Of a stretch of DNA of 64,000 nucleotides, positions 16,988-26,550 are shown one piece after another. The stretch is from Nocardioides sp. (GTDB lineage Bacteria; Actinomycetota; Actinomycetes; Propionibacteriales; Nocardioidaceae). Each line of letters begins with the position of its first letter. Positions within the stretch are counted from its first letter, which is position 1. The stretch lies in contig NZ_JASEEQ010000006.1 in the NCBI RefSeq assembly GCF_030019515.1, positions 186,001-250,000 of the forward strand, given 5' to 3'. The notes below the pieces were generated by a model. It searched no databases and had not been told where the DNA came from. It worked only from the letters and a program-made list of their open reading frames with translations. The position numbers were made by a program, and so were the translations under genes.

Positions 16988-18556
16988 GTGACCACCTCGC
17001 CGCGCGACGACGCCGTGGGCACCGTCGGCGGCTACACGCTGCTCGCCCGGCTCGGCGAGGGCGGGATGGGCGTCGTCCACCTCGCCCGGCGGGGGCCGAG
17101 CGGCCAGCGGGTCGCGCTCAAGGTGCTGCGCCCGCACATCGTCGGCGACGAGGAGGCGCGCCAGCGGCTGGCCCGCGAGGTCGGCTCGCTGAGCCGGGTC
17201 CGCAGCCAGTGGGTCGCCGAGATCGTCGACGCCGACCCGTGGGCCGAGGTGCCCTACGTCGCGACCCGCTACGTGCCCGGGCTGTCCCTGCACGACCACG
17301 TCGTCGAGGAGGGGGCGATCACCGGCGCCGACCTGCTCTGGCTGGCGTCCTGCCTGGCCGAGGGCATCGCGTCGGTGCACGCGGTCGGCGTCCTGCACCG
17401 CGACGTCAAGCCCTCGAACGTGCTGATGGAGGGCCGCACCCCGATCCTCATCGACTTCGGGCTGGCCCGGGTCGCCGACGACCCCAAGCTCACGCACACC
17501 GGCTGGCTGCTCGGCACGCCTGGCTACCTCGCGCCCGAGATCCTGTACGGCGACGACGCGACCGCGGCCTCCGACGTGCACTCCTGGGCGGCCACGGTCG
17601 CGTACGCCGGCATCGGGAACCCGCCGTTCGGCAGGGGCCCGTCGATGGCGATCATGGACCGGGTCCGCCGTGGCCAGTTCGACCTCGACGGCCTCCCGGA
17701 CGACCTGCGTCAGGTCGTGGCCGCGGCGCTCGGCCCGGACCCGCGCGAGCGACCGAGCCTCGAGCGGATCCTCGCCTGGCTGCGGCCGTTGACCACGCGG
17801 CCCGGCGAGCGGCGCACACCGCCTCCGGCCGGCGCGCCGCACGACCCCTACACGGTCCCGCTGGCCCTGGCTGCGCAGGCGGCCGCCGGCCAGATCACCG
17901 ACCGGGTGACCGACGTCTGGCCGGGCCGTAACGCCGCCGAGCCGTACACGCTGGCGCTGACGTCGTACGAGCCCGCGACGACTCCCGTGTCGTTGGGGGA
18001 GCGGTTCCGCCGCGGGCTGCTGCTCGCCGGCCTGGCGCCCGCGGCCGGGGCCGGCTTCGCCGCCTACCCGTGGATCACCTTGGCGCTGCTGCTGGTCGTG
18101 GTCTGGCTGCTGCGCAGCGGGTCGCTGGCCGGCTCCGCGCGCGACCAGCGCCGCGAGTACCGCGGCCGCAAGTGGTACGACGGCACGCAGCTGCTCGTCG
18201 CCGCCCCGTGGCACCTCGTGCAGTCGCTGCCGGGGACCCTGCTGCTCGCGCTGTGGAGCGTCGGGCTGGCGGTCGCGGCAGCGCTGGTCTGCTACGCCGT
18301 CGCCACCGGGCTGGCGCTCGCGCTGTTCGTCTGCGGCACCGCGCTGACGGTCTCGCTGTGGCTCGGGCCGGGTGGGTCCCGGGTGCGGGGCCCGGTATCG
18401 CGCGTGGTCAACCCGCTGGCCGCCGACCCCCGTCGGTGGGTGATCGCGCTGCTCGTGGTGCTCGCGGTGGCCGCGGGCCTCGGGCTCCGCGCGGAGCTCA
18501 CCGGCACCTCCTGGACGCCGGCCGAGGGGCGCCCGACCGCTCAGCTTCCGGGATAG
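16988..18556 (+). CDS. Serine/threonine protein kinase with C-terminal membrane segments
   Basis: 522 residues. A Hanks-type kinase at about 12-270: GEGGMGVVHLA (P-loop), VALKVL (ATP lysine), HRDVKPSNVL (catalytic loop), DFGLAR, and GTPGYLAPE (activation/APE). A linker follows, and then several hydrophobic stretches (about 340-365, 410-460, 480-505) place it in the membrane; no PASTA or other sensor domain is seen. Substrates unknown. It is convergent with, and overlaps by 16 nt, the GH92 gene. Confidence 0.92.
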   Translation: MTTSPRDDAVGTVGGYTLLARLGEGGMGVVHLARRGPSGQRVALKVLRPHIVGDEEARQRLAREVGSLSRVRSQWVAEIVDADPWAEVPYVATRYVPGLSLHDHVVEEGAITGADLLWLASCLAEGIASVHAVGVLHRDVKPSNVLMEGRTPILIDFGLARVADDPKLTHTGWLLGTPGYLAPEILYGDDATAASDVHSWAATVAYAGIGNPPFGRGPSMAIMDRVRRGQFDLDGLPDDLRQVVAAALGPDPRERPSLERILAWLRPLTTRPGERRTPPPAGAPHDPYTVPLALAAQAAAGQITDRVTDVWPGRNAAEPYTLALTSYEPATTPVSLGERFRRGLLLAGLAPAAGAGFAAYPWITLALLLVVVWLLRSGSLAGSARDQRREYRGRKWYDGTQLLVAAPWHLVQSLPGTLLLALWSVGLAVAAALVCYAVATGLALALFVCGTALTVSLWLGPGGSRVRGPVSRVVNPLAADPRRWVIALLVVLAVAAGLGLRAELTGTSWTPAEGRPTAQLPG

Positions 18557-20748
18557 GACGGCGGCCGGTCAGCCGGGGCGGTACCCCAGGCGGGGGCCGC
18601 GTCGTCGGTGGTGGCGATCTCGACGAGGCGCGGCCGGTCGCCGACCGACAGGCCGATCCAGGAGGCGGTCCGGTCGCCGCCGTCCATGCGCAGCCCCGCC
18701 ACGTGGCTGCCCGCGCCCGATCGCTCGATCCGGGCGATCGGGCCGCCGAGCGGACGGACCACGAGTCGCTCGAACGCGGGCACGCCGACGGCGACGTGCG
18801 GGGTGCCCGGGGTGAGCGGATAGAGGCCGAGCGAGGTCCACACGTACCAGGCCGAGAGCGCACCGAGGTCGTCGTTGCCGGGCAGCCCGCTCGGCGTGAG
18901 TGACCACAGCTCGGCCCGAGCCCGCGCGACGACGTCCTGGGTGCGCGCCGGCGCGCCCAGCCACTGGTAGGACCACGGGGCCAGGAACGACGGCTCGTTG
19001 CCGAGCCAGGCGTGCGGGCCGCCGCCGACGTTGAGCTGCTCGAAGAACTCATCGAGCCGGTCACGTACGCCGAGCGACGGGCCGAGGGCGGCGAGCAGAC
19101 CAGCCATGTCCTGCGGGACACCGCCGAACGTGTACTGCAGCGCGTTGCCCTCCTCGAAGCCTGCGCAACACGGGGTCACATCGGCGTCCGGTGGCGGGAA
19201 CGCTCCGGAGCCGTCCCGGGGGAGCAGGAGCCCCCGGCTCGGGTCGAGCAGGGTGCGCCAGCTGCCGGACCGCTCGCGGTAGCGTGCGGCCGCTGCGTCC
19301 CGGCCGGCGGCCGCGGCGAGCCGGGAGATCGCGAAGTCGGCGGCGGCGTACTCCAGGGTGATGGACGCCCCGTGGCGCTCGTCCGGAACGGGCACCCAAC
19401 CCAGCCGCAGGTACTCGTCGAGCCGCTCGCGCGGGCCGTCGACGCGGTCGCCCTGCCGGACCAGCCGGGCCACCACGTCCGCGAGCGGGAAGTCACGCGC
19501 GCCGAACGCCCAGGCAGCGGCGGCGATCGGCCCTGCGGGGTCCCCCCTCATCACCCGGCTGTCGGCCCCGACGACCGGCCACCGCGGGAACCAGCCGCCC
19601 TGCACGGCGTCGCGGCGCATCGACCGCACGATCATCGACGCGATGTCCGGGCGGAGCCAGGCAAGCAGTGGGATCTCGGTGCGGTAGACGTCCCACCCCG
19701 AGATCGAGCTCAGCTGGAGCTCGGCGCCGCGCAGCCGGTGCACCCTCCCGTCGAAGCCCGGATAGCGCCCGTCGACGTCGCTCACCGGGTTGGGGTGGAG
19801 CAGCACGTGGTACAGCGCCGTCCGCAGCAGCCGACGCGTCGTCGGGTCACCGCCGGTGGCGTCGACCCGCGCCAGCTCGGCGTCCCAGGCGGCCGCCGCG
19901 CGTGCGGCCAGCCGGCCCACCGACCAGCCCGGATCGGATCGGCCGAGGTTGCGCCGCGCACCCGCCGGGCCGACGAACGAGACCGCCACCTGGACGTTCA
20001 GTGCGCGCCGCCGCCCGAAGCCGACCCAGGCGCCGCCGTCCCACCCGCCCCTGCTCCGGAAGGAGTGGTCGAAGCGGTAGAGCACGTGTGCGACGTACTG
20101 GTTCGGCCCGTCGCAGAACCGGCCGCTGCGCACCCGGACGGCGATCTCGTGGTCACTGGGGAAGGACACCCGCTGGCCGAGGCTGCCGGCCAGGCTGCCG
20201 TCCGCCTTCACGACCACGAAGCTCCTCGTCCCGGACGGGTAGGCGAAGCGCAGCAGCCCGCTCCGGTCGCCCACGGCGGCCCTCACCGAGATCCCGTTCA
20301 TGAGCGACACGGCGTACCGGCCGGGGGCGGCCCGCTCGGTCGCCCGGTCGATGGCGGTGGTCGCTGACGCCGGGACGTCGGGGACCGCGCCGGCAACGGG
20401 GAGGATCGGGGCGTCGCCGAACGTGGGACAACCCGCGCCCGAGAGGTGCACGGCGGAGAACCCGCGCAGGAACCGGTCGGTGACGGCATAGCCGGACGGA
20501 GCCGCCGATGGCGCGCCTGTCTGTTCGTCGTCAGTGGTGTCCGGGCCGAGTTGCACCATCCCGAAGGGGACCGCGGCGGCCGGGGTGGTCGCTCCGCCGC
20601 GCCACGGAGCGGCGCCGCCGGTCCCGACGAAGACGTCGACCTCCGTGTGGGGAGGGTCGCCGGCGAACGCTGCGGGTCCGAGCACCTGGATCGCCAGCCC
20701 GAGGCCCGCGGCGAGGACTGCACCGGTGCGCTGCCGGGTCGTCCTCAC
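18541..20748 (-). CDS. Secreted GH92-family alpha-mannosidase
   Basis: 735 residues with a Sec signal peptide ending near AFAGDPP. GH92 hallmarks: VPFGMVQLGPDT, GFSAVHLSGAGCPTFGD, DVYRTEIPLLAWLRPD, GNEPSFLAPWSY and GNDDLGALSAWYVWTSLGLY with LTPGTP. The family are calcium-dependent exo-acting alpha-mannosidases (mostly alpha-1,2). It probably trims mannose-containing glycans outside the cell. It is a single gene; its upstream side borders the cimA leader. Confidence 0.92.
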   Translation of the reverse strand: MRTTRQRTGAVLAAGLGLAIQVLGPAAFAGDPPHTEVDVFVGTGGAAPWRGGATTPAAAVPFGMVQLGPDTTDDEQTGAPSAAPSGYAVTDRFLRGFSAVHLSGAGCPTFGDAPILPVAGAVPDVPASATTAIDRATERAAPGRYAVSLMNGISVRAAVGDRSGLLRFAYPSGTRSFVVVKADGSLAGSLGQRVSFPSDHEIAVRVRSGRFCDGPNQYVAHVLYRFDHSFRSRGGWDGGAWVGFGRRRALNVQVAVSFVGPAGARRNLGRSDPGWSVGRLAARAAAAWDAELARVDATGGDPTTRRLLRTALYHVLLHPNPVSDVDGRYPGFDGRVHRLRGAELQLSSISGWDVYRTEIPLLAWLRPDIASMIVRSMRRDAVQGGWFPRWPVVGADSRVMRGDPAGPIAAAAWAFGARDFPLADVVARLVRQGDRVDGPRERLDEYLRLGWVPVPDERHGASITLEYAAADFAISRLAAAAGRDAAAARYRERSGSWRTLLDPSRGLLLPRDGSGAFPPPDADVTPCCAGFEEGNALQYTFGGVPQDMAGLLAALGPSLGVRDRLDEFFEQLNVGGGPHAWLGNEPSFLAPWSYQWLGAPARTQDVVARARAELWSLTPSGLPGNDDLGALSAWYVWTSLGLYPLTPGTPHVAVGVPAFERLVVRPLGGPIARIERSGAGSHVAGLRMDGGDRTASWIGLSVGDRPRLVEIATTDDAAPAWGTAPADRPPSYPGS

Positions 20749-20819
20749 CCCCTCAACCTAGGCGTAGGAGCCGATCCAGATCGCGAGATCGGTCGCACTC
20801 GCCCGGATCGCGTGGCAGC

Positions 20820-20867
20820 ATGGTCGACATGCACCTGGCGATCTCCAGCGAGATCATCATTTCCTAG
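20820..20867 (+). CDS. Ile-rich leader peptide of the cimA attenuator
   Basis: A 15-codon ORF, MVDMHLAISSEIIIS, with three consecutive Ile codons (ATC ATC ATT) and a fourth earlier. Its stop codon forms the base of a hairpin (20867-20906) that abuts an intrinsic terminator (20907-20934). The first structural gene is cimA, whose product starts the citramalate route to isoleucine. A second ATG at codon 4 could also be the start. This is the classic layout of ribosome-mediated attenuation; function is inferred. Confidence 0.8.
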   Translation: MVDMHLAISSEIIIS

Positions 20868-20906
20868 CGCGTCGCGGCCTCAGGATCCATGAGGCGCCCG
20901 ACGCGC
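20867..20906 (+). promoter_or_regulatory. Leader hairpin preceding the cimA terminator
   Basis: GCGCGTCG (20867-20874) pairs perfectly with CGACGCGC (20899-20906), with an inner CCTCA / TGAGG stem. It is likely the pause or competing structure of the attenuator and touches the terminator stem directly. Confidence 0.65.
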
Positions 20907-20934
20907 AAACCTCTCGTCCCCGAGAGGTTTTTTT
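20907..20934 (+). terminator. Intrinsic terminator in the cimA leader (attenuator)
   Basis: AAACCTCTCG pairs with CGAGAGGTTT around a 4-nt loop (TCCC), followed by TTTT so that seven Ts run in a row. It is the strongest U-tract terminator in the window, and it lies between the leader peptide and cimA rather than after a gene. Confidence 0.9.
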
Positions 20935-20960
20935 GTTGCCCGAACCCGAAAGAGTCAGCG

Positions 20961-22553
20961 ATGGACCTGCACGGCGCCTTCCACGTCTACGACACCACCC
21001 TGCGCGACGGCGCGCAGCAGGAGGGGCTCAACCTCTCCGTCGCCGACAAGCTGTCGATCGCGCGCCAGCTCGACGGGCTGGGCGTCGGCTACATCGAGGG
21101 CGGCTGGCCGGGCGCGAACCCCAAGGACACCGAGTTCTTCCGCCGTGCCGCTGCCGAGCTCGACCTCGAGAACGCGCGGCTCGCGGCGTTCGGTGCCACC
21201 CGCCGAGCCGGGGTGCGGGCGGCCGACGACCCGCTGGTCGCGGCGCTGCGGGACAGCGGCGCCGGCGTGGTCACGCTGGTGGCCAAGTCCTACGACCGGC
21301 ATGTCGAGCTGGCGCTGCGGACCACGCTCGAGGAGAACCTCGCGATGATCCGCGACACGGTCAGCCACCTGCGCGCCGAGGGGCAGACGGTGTTCCTGGA
21401 CGCCGAGCACTTCTTCGACGGCTACCGGGCCAACCGCGACTACGCGCTCGAGGTGCTGCGCACGGCGTACGACGCGGGCGCCGAGGTGATCGCGCTGTGC
21501 GACACCAACGGCGGGATGCTGCCCGGCTGGGTCGGCGACGTCGTCCACGACGTGCGCGAGAACGCCCAGGTGCGGGTCGGCATCCACTGCCACAACGACA
21601 CCGGCTGCGCGGTCGCCAACACGCTGGCCGCGGTCGACGCCGGCGCGACCCACGTGCAGGGCACGATCAACGGGTACGGCGAGCGCACCGGCAACGCCGA
21701 CCTGGTCGCCGTCGTCGCGAACCTCGAGCTCAAGCTGGACCGCCGGGTGCTGCCGCCCGGGCTGCTCACCGAGGCCACCCGGATCGCGCACGCGGTCGCC
21801 GAGGTCACGAACTTCCCGCCGGCGTCGCGGCAGCCGTACGTCGGCAGCTCCGCGTTCACCCACAAGGCCGGCCTGCACGCCAGCGCGATCAAGGTGGACC
21901 CGAACCTCTACCAGCACATGGACCCGGCCGGCGTCGGCAACGACATGCGGCTGCTGGTCTCCGACATGGCCGGCCGCGCCTCGATCGAGCTCAAGGGCCG
22001 CGAGCTGGGCTTCGACCTCTCCGGCGACTCCCCGGACGACAAGACCCTGGTCACCCGGATCACCGACCGGGTCAAGGTCCTCGAGAGCCGCGGCTTCACG
22101 TTCGAGGCCGCCGACGCCTCCTTCGAGCTGCTGCTGGCCGAGGAGGTCGAGGGGGTGCGCCCGTCGTACTTCGACGTCGAGTCGTGGCGGGTGATCACCG
22201 AGACCATGCCGTCGGCCGAGGCGGTCTCGGAGGCGACGGTGAAGCTGAAGGCGGGCGGGGTCCGGTACGTCGTCACCGGCGAGGGCAACGGCCCGGTCAA
22301 CGCGCTCGACCATGCGCTGCGTGAGGCGATCGTGCAGGCCTACCCGCAGGTCGCCAAGTTCGAGCTGATCGACTACAAGGTCCGCATCCTCGACCAGGGA
22401 CACGGCACCGACGCGATCACCCGGGTGCTCATCGAGACCAGCGACGGCGAGTCCTCCTGGGTCACCGTCGGCGTCGGCGCCAACGTCATCGAGGCGTCCT
22501 GGGGCGCGCTCGTCGACGGGCTGACGTTCGGGCTGCGCAAGCACCAGGCCTGA
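20961..22553 (+). CDS. cimA: Citramalate synthase
   Basis: 530 residues from ATG 20961. It condenses pyruvate and acetyl-CoA to (R)-citramalate, the threonine-independent entry to isoleucine. The N-terminal HMGL-like barrel has [46 protein letters not shown] and [20 protein letters not shown] with the metal-binding HxH-type HCHND. The C-terminal half has the LeuA allosteric dimer domain, where isoleucine feedback would act. The length and the [11 protein letters not shown] motif separate it from LeuA and homocitrate synthase. It sits behind an Ile-codon attenuator. Confidence 0.94.
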   Translation: MDLHGAFHVYDTTLRDGAQQEGLNLSVADKLSIARQLDGLGVGYIEGGWPGANPKDTEFFRRAAAELDLENARLAAFGATRRAGVRAADDPLVAALRDSGAGVVTLVAKSYDRHVELALRTTLEENLAMIRDTVSHLRAEGQTVFLDAEHFFDGYRANRDYALEVLRTAYDAGAEVIALCDTNGGMLPGWVGDVVHDVRENAQVRVGIHCHNDTGCAVANTLAAVDAGATHVQGTINGYGERTGNADLVAVVANLELKLDRRVLPPGLLTEATRIAHAVAEVTNFPPASRQPYVGSSAFTHKAGLHASAIKVDPNLYQHMDPAGVGNDMRLLVSDMAGRASIELKGRELGFDLSGDSPDDKTLVTRITDRVKVLESRGFTFEAADASFELLLAEEVEGVRPSYFDVESWRVITETMPSAEAVSEATVKLKAGGVRYVVTGEGNGPVNALDHALREAIVQAYPQVAKFELIDYKVRILDQGHGTDAITRVLIETSDGESSWVTVGVGANVIEASWGALVDGLTFGLRKHQA

Positions 22554-22562
22554 GCGGCTGAC

Positions 22563-23480
22563 TCATGCGTGCCGCAGCACCTCGGCCCGGTCCGGGGTGG
22601 GCGCCGGATGCCGGCGCTGGTAGCGCTGCATGAGCCACCAGCTGAGGACCATCAGGCCGAGCACGTCGACGAACCCGGCGATCGAGGCCCAGGGCAGCTC
22701 GATGTCGCCCGCCTCGACGTTGGCGTAGAAGGACCCCATCGGGGTGAGCAGCGGCCAGAGGACGACCAGGTTGCGGGCGAGTGCGAAGGCGGCCGCGTAG
22801 ACGACGCCGAGAGCCGTGAGGAACAGCAGGTCGGCGCCGGTCATGCCGAACCCGACGTGGTACGCGCCGTACAGGACCGCTGCCCCCGCCACGCCGGCGA
22901 TGGTGCCGTACTGCGCCTCGAGCCGGGTCTGGACGAAGCCCCGGAAGAAGACCGACTCGAACACTCCGACCACGAGCGCCATCACCAGCAGCGGCACCCA
23001 GTCGACCGGGGCGGGCAGGTCATAGCCCCACAGGGTCAGCGCGAACTGGACCCCGCCGAAGACCAGCGCGAGGCCGCCGGCGCTCCGGAGGTTGTCACGG
23101 CGCAGCCCGAGGTCGCCCAGGGGACGATGCCGGACCCGGACGGTGTAGACCATCGGGCCGGCGACCCCGAGGACGAGAGCGGCCGCGAAGCACAGGAACA
23201 GCCCGGCCACGTGGTCGACGGTGAACACCAGGAACGCGGTGCTGTTGAGGGCGACCACGGAGACGTACAGGGCGGCGATCACCGCGAGGTCCAGGGCGTC
23301 GTGCCCGCCACCGGATCTCCCGGGGATCGCGCCGGGCACGAGGGCCAGGATCAGGGCCGATCCGGCGACCGCTGCCAGGTAGAGCGGGCCGTTGCCGATC
23401 GGAAGGAGTAGGAGTCCGAGGCTCACCCAGCCCGTCCACAGGAGAGCTCGGGTGCGTGAACTGGTGACGGTGGTTGCCAT
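22563..23480 (-). CDS. CPBP-family intramembrane metalloprotease-like protein
   Basis: 305 residues, about eight membrane helices. The CPBP/Abi motif 1 appears as ESVFFRG: the first Glu and the Arg of EExxxR are kept, the second Glu is Ser. Motif 2 is GAYHVGFG. Members include Rce1-type proteases and bacteriocin-immunity proteins; activity here is uncertain because of the changed motif. It converges on cimA. Confidence 0.75.
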   Translation of the reverse strand: MATTVTSSRTRALLWTGWVSLGLLLLPIGNGPLYLAAVAGSALILALVPGAIPGRSGGGHDALDLAVIAALYVSVVALNSTAFLVFTVDHVAGLFLCFAAALVLGVAGPMVYTVRVRHRPLGDLGLRRDNLRSAGGLALVFGGVQFALTLWGYDLPAPVDWVPLLVMALVVGVFESVFFRGFVQTRLEAQYGTIAGVAGAAVLYGAYHVGFGMTGADLLFLTALGVVYAAAFALARNLVVLWPLLTPMGSFYANVEAGDIELPWASIAGFVDVLGLMVLSWWLMQRYQRRHPAPTPDRAEVLRHA

Positions 23481-23587
23481 GCGGGCACCTCCTCCACCGG
23501 CCAGCCCACCGCTCGGTCTCCGTCCGTGACCAGAGGCCTAGGTCCGAGGTGGACCGGGACGAGGTCCTACTGGCTGCCGGGTACCTC

Positions 23588-23893
23588 TCAGAGCTCCAGC
23601 TGGCCGTCGCCGTAGGTGGCGGTGATCTCGCTGATCACGATCCGGTAGCCGTCGTACCAGCGCTGCACCTGGTCCTTGGCCTCGCGGTGCGTTGGGAGCC
23701 GGGCCAGCGCGTTGATCGACTCCATGTCGGTGAAGTAGTAGACGGCGTTGGTGACGGTGCCGTCGAGCGAGACCCACTTCTCGACCCGGTCGAACCCGGG
23801 CAGGCTCCGGGCGTACGCGGCGATCTCCCCGTCGAGGCGGTGGAAGTCGTCGTCGAAGGTGCCGGGCTTGAAGATGAACTGGCAGCAGATCAC
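23588..23893 (-). CDS. Small dimeric alpha/beta-barrel-like protein (ABM-type), hypothetical
   Basis: 101 residues from GTG 23893, preceded by CCAGGAG at ideal spacing; the upstream extension is not protein-like. ICCQFIFKPG, LDGEIAAYARSLPGFDRVEKW and AVYYFTDMESINALARLPTHREAK follow the ferredoxin-like pattern of antibiotic-biosynthesis-monooxygenase/Dabb proteins. No catalytic assignment is possible. Confidence 0.68.
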   Translation of the reverse strand: MICCQFIFKPGTFDDDFHRLDGEIAAYARSLPGFDRVEKWVSLDGTVTNAVYYFTDMESINALARLPTHREAKDQVQRWYDGYRIVISEITATYGDGQLEL

Positions 23894-23991
23894 GCGTGCT
23901 CCTGGAGGTCGAGCGCCGGACGGGGCGACCCAGGATCGCAGGGTCCACCGATCCGAGGTCAGCAGGGTCGCGCGGTCCCTAGGCTCGGGGC

Positions 23992-25119
23992 ATGAGCGAT
24001 GTGGAGACCGTTGCCGTCGAGCTGCTGGCACAGCTCGTCGGGATCGACAGCGTCAACCCCGCGCTGATGCCCGGGGCCGCCGGCGAGACGCGGATCGTGG
24101 AGCACCTGGAGGCCCGGCTCACGGCCGCGGGCTTCGCCACGACGGTGGTGCCGGCGGCCGGGCACGAGGGCCGACCGAGCCTGGTGGCGGTGCCGCCCGG
24201 CCCGGACGACTGGCCGACCGTCGTGCTCAACGGCCACGTCGACACCGTGGGCGTCGCCGGAATGCCCGAGCCGTTCACGCCGCGCATCGACGGCGACCGG
24301 CTCGTCGGTCGCGGCGCCGCCGACATGAAGGGCGGCGTCGCCGCCATCGTCGCCGCCGCGGAGCACCTGGTCGCCGCGGGCGCCCCGGTGCGCCCGGTGC
24401 TCGCCCTGGTCGCCGACGAGGAGGACGCCAGCCTCGGCAGCGAGGCGGTGATCGCCGCGCTCCCCGGGATCGGCGTACGGCCCGACGCGTGCCTGATCGC
24501 CGAGCCCACGGACGGCGTCCTGTGCCGGTCGCTGCGGGGGTTCGCGCTCGTCCGGGTCACCTTCGCGGGGCGTGCCGCGCACAGCTCGCAGGCCGAGCTC
24601 GGCAGCAACGCGGTCACCCACCTCGGGCGGCTGCTGCACGCCGTCGACCTGCGGGCGGACTCCGTCCGTGCGGACAGTGGCGAGCTGCTGGTGACCCTGG
24701 CGTCCGGCGGCTCGTCGGCGTTCGTGGTGCCGGACCGGGCCGAGTGCCTCGTGGAGCTGCGGACGGCGCCCGACCGGTCGAGCGCCGACGCGCTCGCGCT
24801 GGTGCGCGGGCTGCTCGAGCCCGAGTGGCAGGCCGAGGCCGAGCTGCTCACCCACCGCGAGGGCTGGCGCCTCGACGACCACGGCCCGGCGGCAGATCTC
24901 GCGCGCCGGCTGGGCGCCGAGCTCGGCGCCGGGTCGAGCTTCGAGGCGCCGTACTGGATGGAGGCGCCGTTGTGGCAGGAGATCTGCCCGACGCTGGTCT
25001 GCGGCCCCTCCGGCGGGGGGATGCACGCGGTCGACGAGTGGGTCGACCTGCGCCAGGTGCGAGCGCTGGCGACGGCGCTGACCACGGTGCTGGGCGACTG
25101 GCGGCCCGATGCCGACTGA
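23992..25119 (+). CDS. M20-family metallopeptidase / deacylase
   Basis: 375 residues of the ArgE/DapE/ACY1 family. Zinc ligands and catalytic residues are visible: NGHVDTVG, GRGAADMKGG, VADEEDASLGS, LIAEPT and, late, GGGMHAVDEWV. A dimerisation lid follows ALVRVTFAGRAAHSSQAE. It hydrolyses an acylated amino acid, peptide or diaminopimelate-like substrate; which one cannot be told. Its end overlaps by 11 nt a decarboxylase-like gene. Confidence 0.9.
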   Translation: MSDVETVAVELLAQLVGIDSVNPALMPGAAGETRIVEHLEARLTAAGFATTVVPAAGHEGRPSLVAVPPGPDDWPTVVLNGHVDTVGVAGMPEPFTPRIDGDRLVGRGAADMKGGVAAIVAAAEHLVAAGAPVRPVLALVADEEDASLGSEAVIAALPGIGVRPDACLIAEPTDGVLCRSLRGFALVRVTFAGRAAHSSQAELGSNAVTHLGRLLHAVDLRADSVRADSGELLVTLASGGSSAFVVPDRAECLVELRTAPDRSSADALALVRGLLEPEWQAEAELLTHREGWRLDDHGPAADLARRLGAELGAGSSFEAPYWMEAPLWQEICPTLVCGPSGGGMHAVDEWVDLRQVRALATALTTVLGDWRPDAD

Positions 25120-26530
25120 CCCCCGCGGCCTGCGGGACCAGGCGCCGCTCCTCGACGCCTGGCTCCGCTTCCAGGAGCACCCGGTCACGCCGTTCACCAT
25201 CCCCGGCCACAAGCAGCGCACCGACCTGGTCGGCGACGTGGTCGCCGGCGACGTGCCGCTGTACGCCGGCCTCGACACGATGAAGCTCACCACCGGCGTG
25301 CTCGCCGAGGCGGAGGCGCGGGCCGCGCGGCTGTGGGGCGCGGACCTGTGCCGCTTCTCCACCGGCGGCGCCACCCACGCCAACCAGGCCGTCGCGCTGG
25401 CCGTCGCCGGCGACGGCGACACCGTGATCGTCAGCCGCACCCTGCACCGCTCGCTCCTGCTCGGCCTGGTGCTCGCCGGGCTGGTGCCGGTCTGGGTGCG
25501 GCCCGAGGTCGATGCGGCCACCGGGCTGCCGCTGGGCGTCGCGCCCGAGACGGTACGACGAGCGCTGGCGGACCACCCGGGCGCCCGGGCGGTCTTCGTC
25601 GGGGACCCGTCGTACGTCGGCACCGTCGGCGACGTGGCCGGGCTGGCCGACGCGGCTCACGGGCGCGGGGTCCCGCTCGTGGTCGACGCCGCATGGGCCG
25701 CGCACTTCGGCTTCCACCCCGGGCTGCCGCGCCACCCGCTGCAGCTCGGGGCGGACGTCGTGGTCACCAGCGCGCACAAGACACTCCCGGCCTGGAGCCA
25801 GGCCGCGCTGGTCCTCGCGCGCACCGAGCGCGTCGACCCCGCGCGCCTCGACGCGGGGGTCGAGGCGACCGCGACGACGAGTCCGGCCGGCGCCATCCTG
25901 GCCAGCACCGACGCCGCCCGGGCGCTGCTCGAGCGCGACGGCGAGGAGCTCCTCGGCGCCGCCATCGCGGCGACGGCGCAGGCGCGGGAGCGGCTGCGGG
26001 CCGTCGAGGCGGTGAACGTCCTCGACGGCCCCGGCGTCGACCCGCTGAAGCTGACACTCGTCCTCTCGGCCACGGGCGCCGACGGCAACGCCGTCGAGCG
26101 GGACCTCCTGGCGCGCGGACTGCCGGTCGAGTCCGCCGACCGGGACGTCCTGGTCGCGATCGTCACGCTCGCCGACACCGCGGCGACGGTCAGGCTGCTC
26201 ACGGACGCGATCGTCGAGTCGGTCGAGCGGCGTCGGGGCCCGGCGCGTCCGGTCGTCGGCCCCGCCGTCTACCGCGTCGAGCCGGTCACGGTGCTGCCCC
26301 CGCGACAGGCGTACTTCGCCGCGGCGCAGGCCGTGCCGCTCGGCCGGGCCGTCGGCCGGGTGAGTGCCGAGCTGGTCGCGCCGTACCCGCCCGGCATCCC
26401 GGTGCTCGCCCCCGGCGAGCTGGTCACCGACCAGACCCTCGACGCGCTCGAGCACGCGCGCGACGCCGGGGTCCGGATCGCCTACGCCGCCGACCCCACG
26501 CTCGCGACGTTGCGGGTGACGGCCGACTGA
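25109..26530 (+). CDS. Orn/Lys/Arg decarboxylase-family PLP enzyme
   Basis: 473 residues, fold-type I. FTIPGHKQR, LDTMKLTTGVLAEAEARAA, FSTGGATHANQAVALA, VVDAAWAAHFGFHP and the PLP-lysine motif VVTSAHKTLPAWSQAA are typical of the major-domain group of Orn/Lys/Arg decarboxylases, and a C-terminal decarboxylase domain follows (YPPGIPVLAPGELV). Substrate unknown; arginine, lysine and ornithine are all possible. It is translationally coupled to the M20 hydrolase, suggesting release and then decarboxylation of a basic amino acid, which is inference. Confidence 0.85.
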   Translation: MPTDPRGLRDQAPLLDAWLRFQEHPVTPFTIPGHKQRTDLVGDVVAGDVPLYAGLDTMKLTTGVLAEAEARAARLWGADLCRFSTGGATHANQAVALAVAGDGDTVIVSRTLHRSLLLGLVLAGLVPVWVRPEVDAATGLPLGVAPETVRRALADHPGARAVFVGDPSYVGTVGDVAGLADAAHGRGVPLVVDAAWAAHFGFHPGLPRHPLQLGADVVVTSAHKTLPAWSQAALVLARTERVDPARLDAGVEATATTSPAGAILASTDAARALLERDGEELLGAAIAATAQARERLRAVEAVNVLDGPGVDPLKLTLVLSATGADGNAVERDLLARGLPVESADRDVLVAIVTLADTAATVRLLTDAIVESVERRRGPARPVVGPAVYRVEPVTVLPPRQAYFAAAQAVPLGRAVGRVSAELVAPYPPGIPVLAPGELVTDQTLDALEHARDAGVRIAYAADPTLATLRVTAD

Positions 26531-26550
26531 TCGAGCGCGATGATGTGCGC

